DNA of 12,534 nt, taken from the NCBI GenBank assembly GCA_023145275.1, contig JAGLEB010000064.1, positions 1 through 12,534 of the forward strand, read 5' to 3'. Positions within the stretch are counted from its first letter, which is position 1. Each line of letters starts with the position of its first letter. The stretch comes from Flavobacteriales bacterium (GTDB taxonomy: Bacteria; Bacteroidota; Bacteroidia; Flavobacteriales; JADGDT01). The notes beneath the pieces were generated by a model. The model was not told the origin of the DNA and searched no databases. It was given only the letters and a program-made list of their open reading frames with translations. A program made the translations under genes and the position numbers. Positions 1-6,578 of the stretch are shown here, piece by piece.

Positions 1-52
1 TTACATTGCTGAATAGTTACAAATATTTAACAAATAGTAATAATAAAGGTAT

Positions 53-213
53 GAGTCCACTCCGAAAACTTGCAATTTTCACTAAATGAATTATTTTGAA
101 TGAAATTTGTATTTTACGATATTCGCTGATGCTTGTGTATCAATTAATTGAGTAAAGTGCAAATATCGCCAAAAGAAACATTTTTCGTATTGAAGAGTTT
201 CCGGAGTGGACTC
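53..213. mobile_element. Small non-coding transposon-like element (MITE-like)
   Basis: The left end (53-76) and right end (189-213) are inverted copies. The outer 12 bases, GAGTCCACTCCG, match perfectly and the next 12 or so match imperfectly. The same 6 bases, AGGTAT, lie immediately outside both ends (47-52 and 214-219), as expected for a target-site duplication. The 161-bp interior has no open reading frame; it contains a 12-bp perfect palindrome at 140-151. Terminal inverted repeats, a flanking direct repeat and no transposase together fit a miniature inverted-repeat transposable element moved by a transposase encoded elsewhere. The exact boundary is ambiguous by one base, because T52 and A214 also pair and would give a 4-bp duplication. 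I do not assign it to an IS family. Confidence 0.7.
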
Positions 214-333
214 AGGTATAATGTTTAAGCTCATTTGTATTCCTGAAAATATTTACTTCGCGGTTGATTAGTTTTTTACCAATGAGGGTTAAATATAATA
301 TATCTATCTCAAGAGGTAAGATTGCAAGTCCTG

Positions 334-365
334 TTTTGATTTATTAAATTGATGTCTTACATTTG
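334..365 (+). promoter_or_regulatory. Bacteroidota-type promoter of the DUF2147 gene
   Basis: A TTTTG at 334-338 is followed after 19 bases by TACATTTG at 358-365. This matches the known Bacteroidota pattern of a -33 TTTG and a -7 TAnnTTTG box. Transcription would start around 370-373, giving a leader of about 15 bases before the ATG at 386. It is the best promoter match in the window, because both boxes are present at suitable spacing. Confidence 0.6.
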
Positions 366-385
366 ATTAAACAAAAACTGAAACT

Positions 386-820
386 ATGAGAACAAAAATT
401 AGCTTTCTTGCAGCATTATTATTTTTAACAGCATCGATAAATGCTCAAGGTATTTTGGGTAAATGGAAAACAGTAGACGATGAAACTGGCAAGACCAAAT
501 CTGTGGTTGAGATATTTCAAAAGGGAGATAAAGTTTATGGTAAGATTGTAGAATTGCTGAATAGAGAGGCTGGAGATGAAGATCCGCTGTGTGATAAGTG
601 TACTGACGATAGATTGAATAAGCACATTGTAGGTATGGAGATTATAAGAGCTATGGAAAAGGATGATGAAAAATACGAAGAAGGAACAATAATGGATCCT
701 GGAAATGGTAAAATATATGATTGTAAAATGTGGGTAGATGAGGATGATTCAAAAGTCCTGAAAGTGAGAGGTTATATCTCGTTTTTCTATAGAACACAAA
801 CTTGGCATAGAGTGGAATAA
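386..820 (+). CDS. Exported DUF2147 family protein
   Basis: A small (144 aa) secreted protein. Residues 1-20 form a signal peptide: Lys at position 4, a hydrophobic core LAALLFLTA, and a likely cut after Ala20 (SINA|QG). The mature part begins GILGKWKTVDDETGK, the usual opening of DUF2147, and ends with the family hallmarks DPGNGKIYDCKMW (104-116) and RGY...RTQTWHR (128-142). The biochemical role of DUF2147 is not established; the fold is thought to be a small lipocalin-like beta barrel. Cys69 and Cys72 form a CxxC and Cys113 is a third cysteine, so a disulfide or metal site in the periplasm is possible but unproven. The gene has its own promoter and stands alone ahead of aroE, with a 97-base gap, so no partner is implied. 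Confidence 0.85.
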   Translation: MRTKISFLAALLFLTASINAQGILGKWKTVDDETGKTKSVVEIFQKGDKVYGKIVELLNREAGDEDPLCDKCTDDRLNKHIVGMEIIRAMEKDDEKYEEGTIMDPGNGKIYDCKMWVDEDDSKVLKVRGYISFFYRTQTWHRVE

Positions 821-863
821 TAAATTAGATAGTGATAAATATAAAGTAATAATATATATCTAT

Positions 864-871
864 TAAATTTG
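864..871 (+). promoter_or_regulatory. Possible -7 promoter box for aroE
   Basis: TAAATTTG fits the TAnnTTTG box and lies 46 bases before the aroE start codon. No TTG element is visible at the expected -33 distance, so the match rests on one box in A/T-rich DNA. If it is used, transcription would begin near 876-878, inside the hairpin at 874-903. Confidence 0.3.
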
Positions 872-873
872 TA

Positions 874-903
874 GGGACTGTCAATTATACTTTTGACGGT
901 CTC
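874..903 (+). terminator. Hairpin between the DUF2147 gene and aroE
   Basis: An 11-pair stem (GGGACTGTCAA with TTGACGGTCTC, including two G-U pairs) closes an 8-base loop at 885-892. It is followed by TTCATTTTAAAAT rather than a clean T run. It may terminate the DUF2147 transcript. Since a possible aroE promoter box lies just before it, it could instead be a 5' stem in the aroE leader, 14 bases before the start codon. Confidence 0.4.
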
Positions 904-917
904 TTCATTTTAAAATA

Positions 918-1661
918 ATGCGAAATATGCGAGAATACGGACTTATAGGTCGAAATATTTCATACTCATTTTCTGAGGGATACTTTAGTGATAAATTTAA
1001 AAAATTAGGAATCTCTGATTGTTCATACTCAACTTTTGATTTATCGGATATTTCTGAATTAAAGAAGCTGTTAAAATCAAAATCTGACTTAAAGGGTTTT
1101 AATATAACAATCCCATACAAGGAGGAGGTTATAGAATTTTTAGATGAAATTGATGAAAGTGCTAAAAGTATAAAAGCTGTTAATACTGTTAAAATTGTGG
1201 ATGGAAAACTTATTGGTTACAATACTGATACATTTGGTTTTAGAACATCAATAAAACCGTTTTTTGAACCACAACACCGAAAAGCATTAATACTCGGTAC
1301 TGGCGGAGCAGCAAAAGCTATTGCCTTTGTTTTAGAACAATTAGGCGTAAGCTATTTGTATGTTTCACGAAACCCTAAATCAGATAATGAAGTTTCGTAT
1401 TCTGAATTGACAAAGGAAGCTATTGCAAATTTTCCATTTATAATAAATTGTTCTCCAATAGGTACATTTCCAAATGTTGACATTGCTCCAGAAATTCCAT
1501 ACGAAGGTATTGGCGATAAGCATTTGCTTTATGATCTAGTATATAATCCCAAGGAGTCCTTATTTTTGAAAAAAGGTAAAGAGATGGGGGCAGCAACAGT
1601 TAATGGACTGTCAATGCTGTATCACCAGGCTGAGGAAGCTTGGAGGATTTGGAATTCGTGA
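918..1661 (+). CDS. aroE: Shikimate dehydrogenase (NADP+)
   Basis: Reduces 3-dehydroshikimate to shikimate with NADPH in the cytoplasm, the fourth step of chorismate and aromatic amino acid synthesis. The N-terminal substrate domain shows the shikimate-binding serines S15 and S17 (NISYSFS), the NxTxPxK motif with catalytic Lys68 (FNITIPYK, 61-68), Asn89, and the catalytic Asp104 in GYNTDTFGF. The nucleotide-binding domain has the glycine loop GTGGAAKA at 127-134 and a basic SRNPKS around 150-155 suited to NADP. The C-terminus has the usual NGLSMLYHQA helix with Gln237. At 247 aa it is shorter than E. coli AroE (272 aa) but all catalytic parts are present. Start: ATG 918 is used; ATG 927 (residue 4) fits equally well, and the DNA before both is A/T-rich. 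No other shikimate gene is adjacent. Confidence 0.96.
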   Translation: MRNMREYGLIGRNISYSFSEGYFSDKFKKLGISDCSYSTFDLSDISELKKLLKSKSDLKGFNITIPYKEEVIEFLDEIDESAKSIKAVNTVKIVDGKLIGYNTDTFGFRTSIKPFFEPQHRKALILGTGGAAKAIAFVLEQLGVSYLYVSRNPKSDNEVSYSELTKEAIANFPFIINCSPIGTFPNVDIAPEIPYEGIGDKHLLYDLVYNPKESLFLKKGKEMGAATVNGLSMLYHQAEEAWRIWNS

Positions 1662-1674
1662 GAGTTAAAAGTAT

Positions 1675-1716
1675 AAAAAAACACCCTCTTTACAAGAATG
1701 TAAAGAGGGTGTTTTG
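1675..1716. terminator. Bidirectional terminator between aroE and the transketolase operon
   Basis: A perfect 17-pair stem, 1678-1694 with 1699-1715, closes the loop AGAA. The stem carries a GC-rich core (CACCCTCTTTACA). It is flanked by seven A on the left (1675-1681) and TTTT on the right, so RNA made in either direction ends in a U run. It sits between two genes that converge (stop of aroE at 1661, stop of the transketolase gene at 1736). Confidence 0.92.
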
Positions 1717-1735
1717 TATATATGTCAAAGAAAAA

Positions 1736-2689
1736 TTACTTTCTTGAGATAACTTTTTCTACAGCTTTTACAATAGCAGCTGCATTCAACTCGTATTTGT
1801 CCATAAGTTGTGCTGGTGTACCAGACATTCCGAAAGAATCGTTTACCCCAACAAATTCTTGTGGTACTGGATTAGTTTGAGATAATTCACGTGCTACACT
1901 TTCGCCAAATCCTCCAAATACATTGTGCTCCTCAGCACTAACAATGCAACCTGTTTTTTCAACAGACTTAATAATTGCATTTACATCAAGAGGCTTGATA
2001 GTGTGTATGTTTATTACTTCAGCCTTAATTCCTTTAGATTCTAACTCTTCAGCGGCTAAAAGAGCTTCCCAAACTAAGTGACCTGTTGCAACAATAGTTA
2101 CGTCACTCCCTTCGTTAAGCATAAGTGCTTTCCCAATTTCAAACTTCTGATCAGCTGGGGTGAAATTAGCTACTTTCGGACGACCGAAACGCAAGTAAAC
2201 TGGACCCACATACTCAGCTACAGCTTTTGTGGCAGCTTTAGTCTGATTGTAATCACATGGGTTAATTACTACCATTCCTGGCAACATTTTCATCAACCCT
2301 ATATCTTCTAGTATTTGGTGAGTAGCCCCATCTTCTCCAAGAGTAACTCCTGCGTGTGAAGCAGCAATCTTTACATTTTTATTAGAGTAAGCTACTGATT
2401 GACGAATCTGATCGTAAACTCTTCCTGTAGCAAATGCAGCAAAAGTACCTATAAATGGAATTTTTCCACCAATAGTAGACCCTGCAGCCATTCCTACCAT
2501 GTTAGCCTCAGCGATTCCAGATTGGAAAAATCTTTCTGGATGATTTTTTGCAAAAGGACCCATCTTTAATGATGGAGTAAGGTCAGCACAAAATGCAATA
2601 ACATTCTCGTTTTCTAAACCTAATTCAGTCAACCCATCTCCAAATCCTGAGCGAGTATCATTTTTACCTGAATCTATATATTTTGTCAT
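1736..2689 (-). CDS. Transketolase, C-terminal subunit
   Basis: The C-terminal half of a split transketolase (317 aa), carrying the pyrimidine-binding and C-terminal domains. With the N-terminal subunit it would form the thiamine-diphosphate enzyme that moves two-carbon units between pentose-phosphate sugars. FFQSGIAEANMVG (54-66) contains the catalytic glutamate (E61) that activates the cofactor. FATGRVYDQIRQ and SHAGVTLGEDGATHQ follow, typical of transketolase. The C-terminal domain (about 190-317) includes VSAEEHNVFGGFGE. I chose the start at 2689 because the following MTKYIDSGKNDTRSGFGDG is the usual family beginning and an A-rich stretch precedes it. An in-frame ATG at 2731 would add 14 residues that look non-family, and it lies inside a hairpin. 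Same strand and pathway as the upstream N-terminal gene, but 235 bases away instead of directly abutting. Confidence 0.93.
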   Translation of the reverse strand: MTKYIDSGKNDTRSGFGDGLTELGLENENVIAFCADLTPSLKMGPFAKNHPERFFQSGIAEANMVGMAAGSTIGGKIPFIGTFAAFATGRVYDQIRQSVAYSNKNVKIAASHAGVTLGEDGATHQILEDIGLMKMLPGMVVINPCDYNQTKAATKAVAEYVGPVYLRFGRPKVANFTPADQKFEIGKALMLNEGSDVTIVATGHLVWEALLAAEELESKGIKAEVINIHTIKPLDVNAIIKSVEKTGCIVSAEEHNVFGGFGESVARELSQTNPVPQEFVGVNDSFGMSGTPAQLMDKYELNAAAIVKAVEKVISRK

Positions 2690-2703
2690 TTTTTCTATTT
2701 TTA

Positions 2704-2730
2704 TGCATTTAGATTTTTGGTATAAATGCA
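2704..2730 (-). promoter_or_regulatory. Hairpin just upstream of the transketolase C-subunit start
   Basis: TGCATTTA at 2704-2711 pairs with TAAATGCA at 2723-2730 around an 11-base loop. On the minus-strand mRNA this 8-pair stem ends 14 bases before the ATG at 2689, leaving room for a ribosome on the A-rich stretch. It could affect initiation at the second cistron; no function is shown. Confidence 0.4.
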
Positions 2731-2774
2731 ATTTGAAATAAACTATAAAATTGTCTTAAACTAGACTTGTTTAT

Positions 2775-2922
2775 GTGCCTTCGGCACTGTTTATGCAAAA
2801 CTTAGTTTTGGCTTGGTTATAAAAATGCTTTGCATTTTTATGTTTAACACTTTGTGTTTAGTCAATCCTTTACATCAAGTTTAAACCTAGAGCGTAGCTC
2901 TTATAACCAGCTAAGCATAAAC
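2775..2922. repeat. Cluster of small perfect hairpins in the transketolase intercistronic region
   Basis: Five perfect hairpins with three-base loops lie in 127 bases: 2775-2787 (GTGCC-TTC-GGCAC), 2796-2810 (CAAAAC-TTA-GTTTTG), 2819-2841 (10-pair stem around TTT), 2846-2858 (AACAC-TTT-GTGTT) and 2889-2901 (AGAGC-GTA-GCTCT). The spacer TGTTTATG occurs on both sides of the first (2768-2775 and 2788-2795). Longer-range pairs enclose the others: GTTTATGC 2789-2796 with GCATAAAC 2915-2922, and TGGTTAT 2814-2820 with ATAACCA 2903-2909. Stem sequences differ but geometry is constant, so this is not a CRISPR array. It could act as an RNA stability or processing element between the two co-transcribed subunit genes, or be a family of dispersed hairpin elements. 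Confidence 0.65.
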
Positions 2923-2927
2923 GTTTA
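2918..2927. repeat. 10-bp palindrome over the transketolase N-subunit stop codon
   Basis: TAAACGTTTA is a perfect palindrome that includes the TAA stop codon (2925-2927 on the minus strand). Its left part overlaps the GCATAAAC arm of the intercistronic structure. It may be chance in A/T-rich DNA. Confidence 0.3.
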
Positions 2928-3773
2928 GTAATCTCCTAAAGTTTCAGGGTTTTGCTCCAACGCCGTAGCTAACTGCTCATCGTTTGGTGCTTGTCCGTGC
3001 CAGTGGTGAGTGCCCATCATAAAATCAACACCGTTACCCATTTCGGTTTTCATAACTATACAAACTGGTTTTCCTTTTCCAGTTCTTAATTTTGCTTCCT
3101 GAAGAGCTTCCTTAATTTTAGCAGGGTTGTTTCCTTCTGCTAATTCCATAACTTCCCAACCAAATGCTTCAAACTTAGCTTTGATACTGTCTAATCCAAG
3201 AACATCTTTTGTTGGCCCATCAATTTGCATTCCGTTAGCATCGATAGTCATAATCAAGTTGTCAACTTTGTTGTGAGCAGCAAATAAAGCAGCTTCCCAA
3301 ATCTGACCTTCTTGAATCTCTCCATCACCGTGAAGTGTATAGATTATTTTGTCGTCACCATTAAGTTTCTTTGTTAATGCAGATCCAATACCGTTAGAAA
3401 GACCTTGACCTAATGATCCAGAAGCCATTCTAATTCCAGGTAGACCATCGTGGTTTGTTGGGTGACCTTGCAGCCTAGAATCAAGTTTACGGAAAGTAGC
3501 TAATTCGCTAACAGGAAAATATCCCGAGCGAGCTAATACTGAATAAAACAACGGTGAAGTATGTCCGTTAGATAGGAAGAATAAATCTTCTCCTTGTCCG
3601 TCCATTGAAAAAGAATCACTGTTGTAATCCATAACTTCTTGGTACAAAGTAGAAACAAACTCAGTACATCCTAAAGAACCACCTGGGTGACCCGAATTTA
3701 CTGCATGAACCATGCGTAGAATGTCTCTTCTTACTTGAGTACAAAAATTTTCTAATTCTTGTGTCGATGCCAT
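2925..3773 (-). CDS. Transketolase, N-terminal subunit
   Basis: The thiamine-diphosphate (pyrophosphate-binding) half of a split transketolase, 282 aa, the usual size for this subunit. Together with the C-terminal subunit encoded next it should catalyse the pentose-phosphate pathway ketol transfers in the cytoplasm. Visible motifs: AVNSGHPGGSLG (24-35) with His29, SNGHTSPLFY (68-77), SGSLGQGLSNGIG (118-130), and the cofactor/magnesium motif GDGEIQEG (149-156) running to DAN (178-180). A conserved TEMGNGVDFM...HWHG (243-260) ends the fold. The start at 3773 gives MASTQELENFCTQVRRDILRM, a normal N-terminus. It is divergent from fabG and first in a two-gene operon; the second gene follows after the hairpin-rich spacer. 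Confidence 0.95.
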   Translation of the reverse strand: MASTQELENFCTQVRRDILRMVHAVNSGHPGGSLGCTEFVSTLYQEVMDYNSDSFSMDGQGEDLFFLSNGHTSPLFYSVLARSGYFPVSELATFRKLDSRLQGHPTNHDGLPGIRMASGSLGQGLSNGIGSALTKKLNGDDKIIYTLHGDGEIQEGQIWEAALFAAHNKVDNLIMTIDANGMQIDGPTKDVLGLDSIKAKFEAFGWEVMELAEGNNPAKIKEALQEAKLRTGKGKPVCIVMKTEMGNGVDFMMGTHHWHGQAPNDEQLATALEQNPETLGDY

Positions 3774-3813
3774 AACTATGTTTAAATAAGTTAGTGTGTT
3801 ATTTTTATGCCTG

Positions 3814-3821
3814 CAAAAGTA
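3814..3821 (-). promoter_or_regulatory. Possible -7 promoter box for the transketolase operon
   Basis: On the minus strand this reads TACTTTTG, a match to TAnnTTTG, about 40 bases before the start codon at 3773. The -33 region is only a weak match (TTTTC). The rest of the 204-base divergent spacer to fabG shows no further assignable site apart from the fabG box. Confidence 0.45.
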
Positions 3822-3927
3822 AGTCTTTTATATTGAAAATATTAAAATATATCTAGCTTCTTAGACGTTTGGCTGTACAAAGAATTAAAAAATGTAGATA
3901 AAACATACTAACTCATTTCACAATTAA

Positions 3928-3935
3928 TATATTTG
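3928..3935 (+). promoter_or_regulatory. Possible -7 promoter box for fabG
   Basis: TATATTTG fits TAnnTTTG and lies 42 bases before the fabG start codon. No clear TTTG is seen at -33, so support is limited to one box plus its location in a divergent spacer. Confidence 0.4.
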
Positions 3936-3977
3936 TCAATTAATATTGAACAATCAAGAATTAAATTAATATAGATT

Positions 3978-4724
3978 ATGCAATTATTGGAAGGTAAAAC
4001 AGTAATTATCACTGGAGCTTCGAGAGGAATAGGAAGAGAGTTAGCTGAGGTGTTTGCAAAAAATGGCGCAAACATTGCTTTTACTTACTTATCGTCTGTA
4101 GAAAAAGGACTTGCTTTAGAAGAAGAATTGGGAAAATATGGTTCTAAAATTAAGGGATACCGTTCAGATGCTTCTGATTTCTCAGCAGCGGAGCAGTTAG
4201 CAAAAGATGTTGTTTCTGAATTTGGAAGAATTGATGTATTGGTAAATAACGCAGGTGTTACAAAAGATAATCTTTTAATGAGAATGTCTGAGGAACAATG
4301 GGATGATGTTATCAGAATAAATTTAAAATCGGTATTCAACCTTACTAAGGCAGTTCAGCGTACAATGTTGAAGCAGAGAAGTGGATCAATCATTAATATG
4401 AGTTCTGTAGTTGGAGTTAAAGGAAATGCCGGACAAGCAAATTATTCTGCCTCAAAGGCTGGAATCATTGGATTTACAAAATCAATTGCTTTAGAATTAG
4501 GTTCAAGAAATATTCGATCAAATGCTATTGCTCCTGGGTTTATTGAGACTGAGATGACTGAAGCTTTAGATGATAAAATGGTGCAAGAGTGGCGTAATGC
4601 TATTCCTTTGAAACGTGGAGGTACTGGCGAAGATGTTGCTAATTTAGCTTTATTCTTAGCGTCAGATATGTCGGCTTACATTACGGGTCAGGTTATTAAT
4701 GTTGATGGAGGGATGCTAACATAG
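3978..4724 (+). CDS. fabG: 3-oxoacyl-[acyl-carrier-protein] reductase (short-chain dehydrogenase)
   Basis: A 248-aa NAD(P)H-dependent reductase that would reduce 3-oxoacyl-ACP in each round of fatty acid elongation. The Rossmann glycine motif TGASRGIG is at 12-19 and NNAG at 90-93. The catalytic tetrad is complete: Asn115, Ser143 (MSSVVG), Tyr156 and Lys160 in YSASK. GQANYSASKAG, the APGFIETEMT segment after it, and the end ITGQVINVDGG are close to the FabG subgroup rather than to sugar or steroid dehydrogenases. It is not next to acpP, fabD or fabF, so fatty-acid function rests on sequence resemblance; a reductase for another acyl or alcohol substrate is a lesser possibility. It is followed after 31 bases by the VWA membrane protein on the same strand, so the genes are probably co-transcribed. 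Confidence 0.88.
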   Translation: MQLLEGKTVIITGASRGIGRELAEVFAKNGANIAFTYLSSVEKGLALEEELGKYGSKIKGYRSDASDFSAAEQLAKDVVSEFGRIDVLVNNAGVTKDNLLMRMSEEQWDDVIRINLKSVFNLTKAVQRTMLKQRSGSIINMSSVVGVKGNAGQANYSASKAGIIGFTKSIALELGSRNIRSNAIAPGFIETEMTEALDDKMVQEWRNAIPLKRGGTGEDVANLALFLASDMSAYITGQVINVDGGMLT

Positions 4725-4755
4725 TATTTGATCAAAAGCACTAATATTAATTAAA

Positions 4756-6534
4756 ATGACATACGAATATCCTGTTTGGTATATTTTTGTTTCAGTTATT
4801 ATAGCTGGATTGTTGTCGTTTTTGATGTATAGAAAAAATATAAAAACGTCGTGGGAGTATACTCTCATGGCGTTTTTTCGTTTTTTATCTTTACTTGTAA
4901 TTCTAATTGCGATTGGGGATGTTACCATGTTTTCAAGTTTCGAAAGTAATAATAAGCGAAAACTTATAGTAGCTTTTGATGAGTCGGAGTCAATAAAATT
5001 GTTTGATGATGGATTGTTGTCTAAAACGATATTTAATAGTATAAAAGATTCTGATCTTAATGATAAGTATAATGTAATATTCTGGGGATTTGGAGAAAGA
5101 ACGATAGGTATTGATAGTTTAGATATAAATCAGCAAAGAACCAATTTTCAGAAGTTAGAGTCGAAACTAGATTTTGTACTTAATAAAGGTGATAGGGCTG
5201 TAATTGTAAGTGATGGGAATATAAATGATGGGAGCTCAGCAGTATTTAGAAGGAGAAAAGAATATAGTGTTGATGTATGCGGTATCGGCGATACCGTTAT
5301 TTATCCAGAAGTAGTAATTAATAGAGTGAACTATAATAAAAAAGTAGTCGAACGAAATTCATTTCCTCTAGAGATTTTCTATGATGTTAAAAATGTAAAT
5401 GGAAGTGTACTTTTAAATGTTTTTGATGGCGATAAGTTGCTTTATTCGAGTGTTACTTCAATCACACATTTTTCAAATGAGAAAGCTAGGAAAACTATTT
5501 TTCTGAAAGCTGATAAGTTAGGAGTAAATGAGTTAAGAGTAGTTTTGACTAATGAAGAGCAAGATGTTAAAGCTGAAAAAAAGATTAAGGTTAATGTAGT
5601 GAAGAATAAGGGTAAGGTATTATTGATTTACAATAGTCCACAACCAGATATATCCTTATTCAAAAGAGAACTGATAAAAAGATACTACTCGGTTGATTTA
5701 TCGGATAATAATAAAAATGTACGTGATTATAATTTTGTAGTTGATTTTAGAGCTAACCATTTACAAAATACAGTTGTTCCAGCTATAATTGTCACTTCTA
5801 ATCTTTTTGATGAAACACTGTCCGCGGGTAAGGTTGAAGAATTATCGTTTATTAGTGAGAAATATTTAAAGTCAATAAAAATAGATAGAATTAAGAAATT
5901 TATTTTTTTAGAATCAGAGAATCTGTGGAAACTAAATCTGCAAGATGCGAGAAGTTCCGAAAACAATATTGCTCTACTTTTTGATTACTTATTTAGCGAA
6001 CTTGAATATTTAAAGTCCTTAGATAAGTTCAGTATTGTTTATGATTATGTGTACTCTAATACTAGTTCTGTTGAGGTAAAACTAGTTAATAGATCACTAA
6101 ACAGTGTGGATATTAATGCAAGTGCAAAAATTGAGATTGAAGGAAAAGTAGAAAAGTTTGATTTTGTAAATGTTGGGGGTGATTATATATTAAATCTTGG
6201 AAAATTGAATCAAGGAAAATATGATTTAGAAATTTTTATTGATGATAGATTTTTTGAACGAATAAATTTCAGTATTAACAGATTAAATTTTGAGAAAAGG
6301 TCAATAGGTCAAAATGTAATTTTGTTAAAACAGATTGCAGAAAATCAGGATGGAGGTTATTATTATGCTAATAATGTCTCCAAATTAATTTATAAATTGA
6401 AGAGCATTTCTAAAAATAAAAAGCAAAATAAAATTAAAAAAAACAATTTTGTTGAATTGTGGTATTTTGTTCTAATAATCATGATATTTTTAGGCCTAGA
6501 ATGGTTTCTTAGACGCCGAAATGGTTTATATTAG
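4756..6534 (+). CDS. Membrane protein with von Willebrand A domain and degenerate amidotransferase-like region
   Basis: A 592-aa integral membrane protein of unknown function. Two helices lie at the N-terminus (about 8-24 and 38-57) and one at the C-terminus (about 567-584), followed by RRRNGLY. After the second helix, LIVAFDESESI (70-80) has an intact metal-binding DxSxS (D75, S77, S79), and VIVSDGNINDG (149-159) supplies the usual SDG strand, so residues 70-180 look like a VWA domain. Residues 185-285 look beta-rich. KGKVLLIYNSPQPDISLFKREL (starting near 286) resembles the class I amidotransferase-like domain seen in other bacterial VWA membrane proteins, without a visible catalytic Cys-His set. 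The layout suggests a large soluble part held by both ends of the chain. It lacks the MoxR ATPase and sister VWA genes of a Bat operon. It follows fabG and precedes an SPFH protein on the same strand. Residues 290-560 are Lys/Asn-rich and appear divergent. Confidence 0.7.
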   Translation: MTYEYPVWYIFVSVIIAGLLSFLMYRKNIKTSWEYTLMAFFRFLSLLVILIAIGDVTMFSSFESNNKRKLIVAFDESESIKLFDDGLLSKTIFNSIKDSDLNDKYNVIFWGFGERTIGIDSLDINQQRTNFQKLESKLDFVLNKGDRAVIVSDGNINDGSSAVFRRRKEYSVDVCGIGDTVIYPEVVINRVNYNKKVVERNSFPLEIFYDVKNVNGSVLLNVFDGDKLLYSSVTSITHFSNEKARKTIFLKADKLGVNELRVVLTNEEQDVKAEKKIKVNVVKNKGKVLLIYNSPQPDISLFKRELIKRYYSVDLSDNNKNVRDYNFVVDFRANHLQNTVVPAIIVTSNLFDETLSAGKVEELSFISEKYLKSIKIDRIKKFIFLESENLWKLNLQDARSSENNIALLFDYLFSELEYLKSLDKFSIVYDYVYSNTSSVEVKLVNRSLNSVDINASAKIEIEGKVEKFDFVNVGGDYILNLGKLNQGKYDLEIFIDDRFFERINFSINRLNFEKRSIGQNVILLKQIAENQDGGYYYANNVSKLIYKLKSISKNKKQNKIKKNNFVELWYFVLIIMIFLGLEWFLRRRNGLY

Positions 6535-6578
6535 CTCCTTTAATTATGAACATTATTATTTAATTTAATCATTAACAT

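Larger units (their letters stand above)
1..385. other. Gene-free left flank
   Basis: No credible coding region is seen on either strand in these 385 bases. The stretch is very A/T-rich and holds two recognisable things: the transposon-like element at 53-213 with its target duplication, and the promoter just before the DUF2147 gene. Positions 220-330 show nothing I can assign. Confidence 0.7.

Noticed and set aside
2078..2311. Plus-strand frame inside the transketolase C-subunit gene
   Set aside because: Fully antisense to a strongly conserved gene, no domain, no start context.
2690..2731. Longer transketolase C-subunit beginning at 2731
   Set aside because: The 14 extra residues (MHLYQKSKCIKIEK) do not look like the family start, the codons lie in a hairpin, and MTKYIDSG at 2689 has a normal A-rich approach.
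2775..2901. CRISPR-like array
   Set aside because: The hairpins differ in sequence and spacing and there are no identical 25-40 base repeats, equal spacers or cas genes.
3774..3977. Riboswitch in the spacer between transketolase and fabG
   Set aside because: Only A/T-rich DNA with two possible promoter boxes; no conserved GC-containing paired elements were found.
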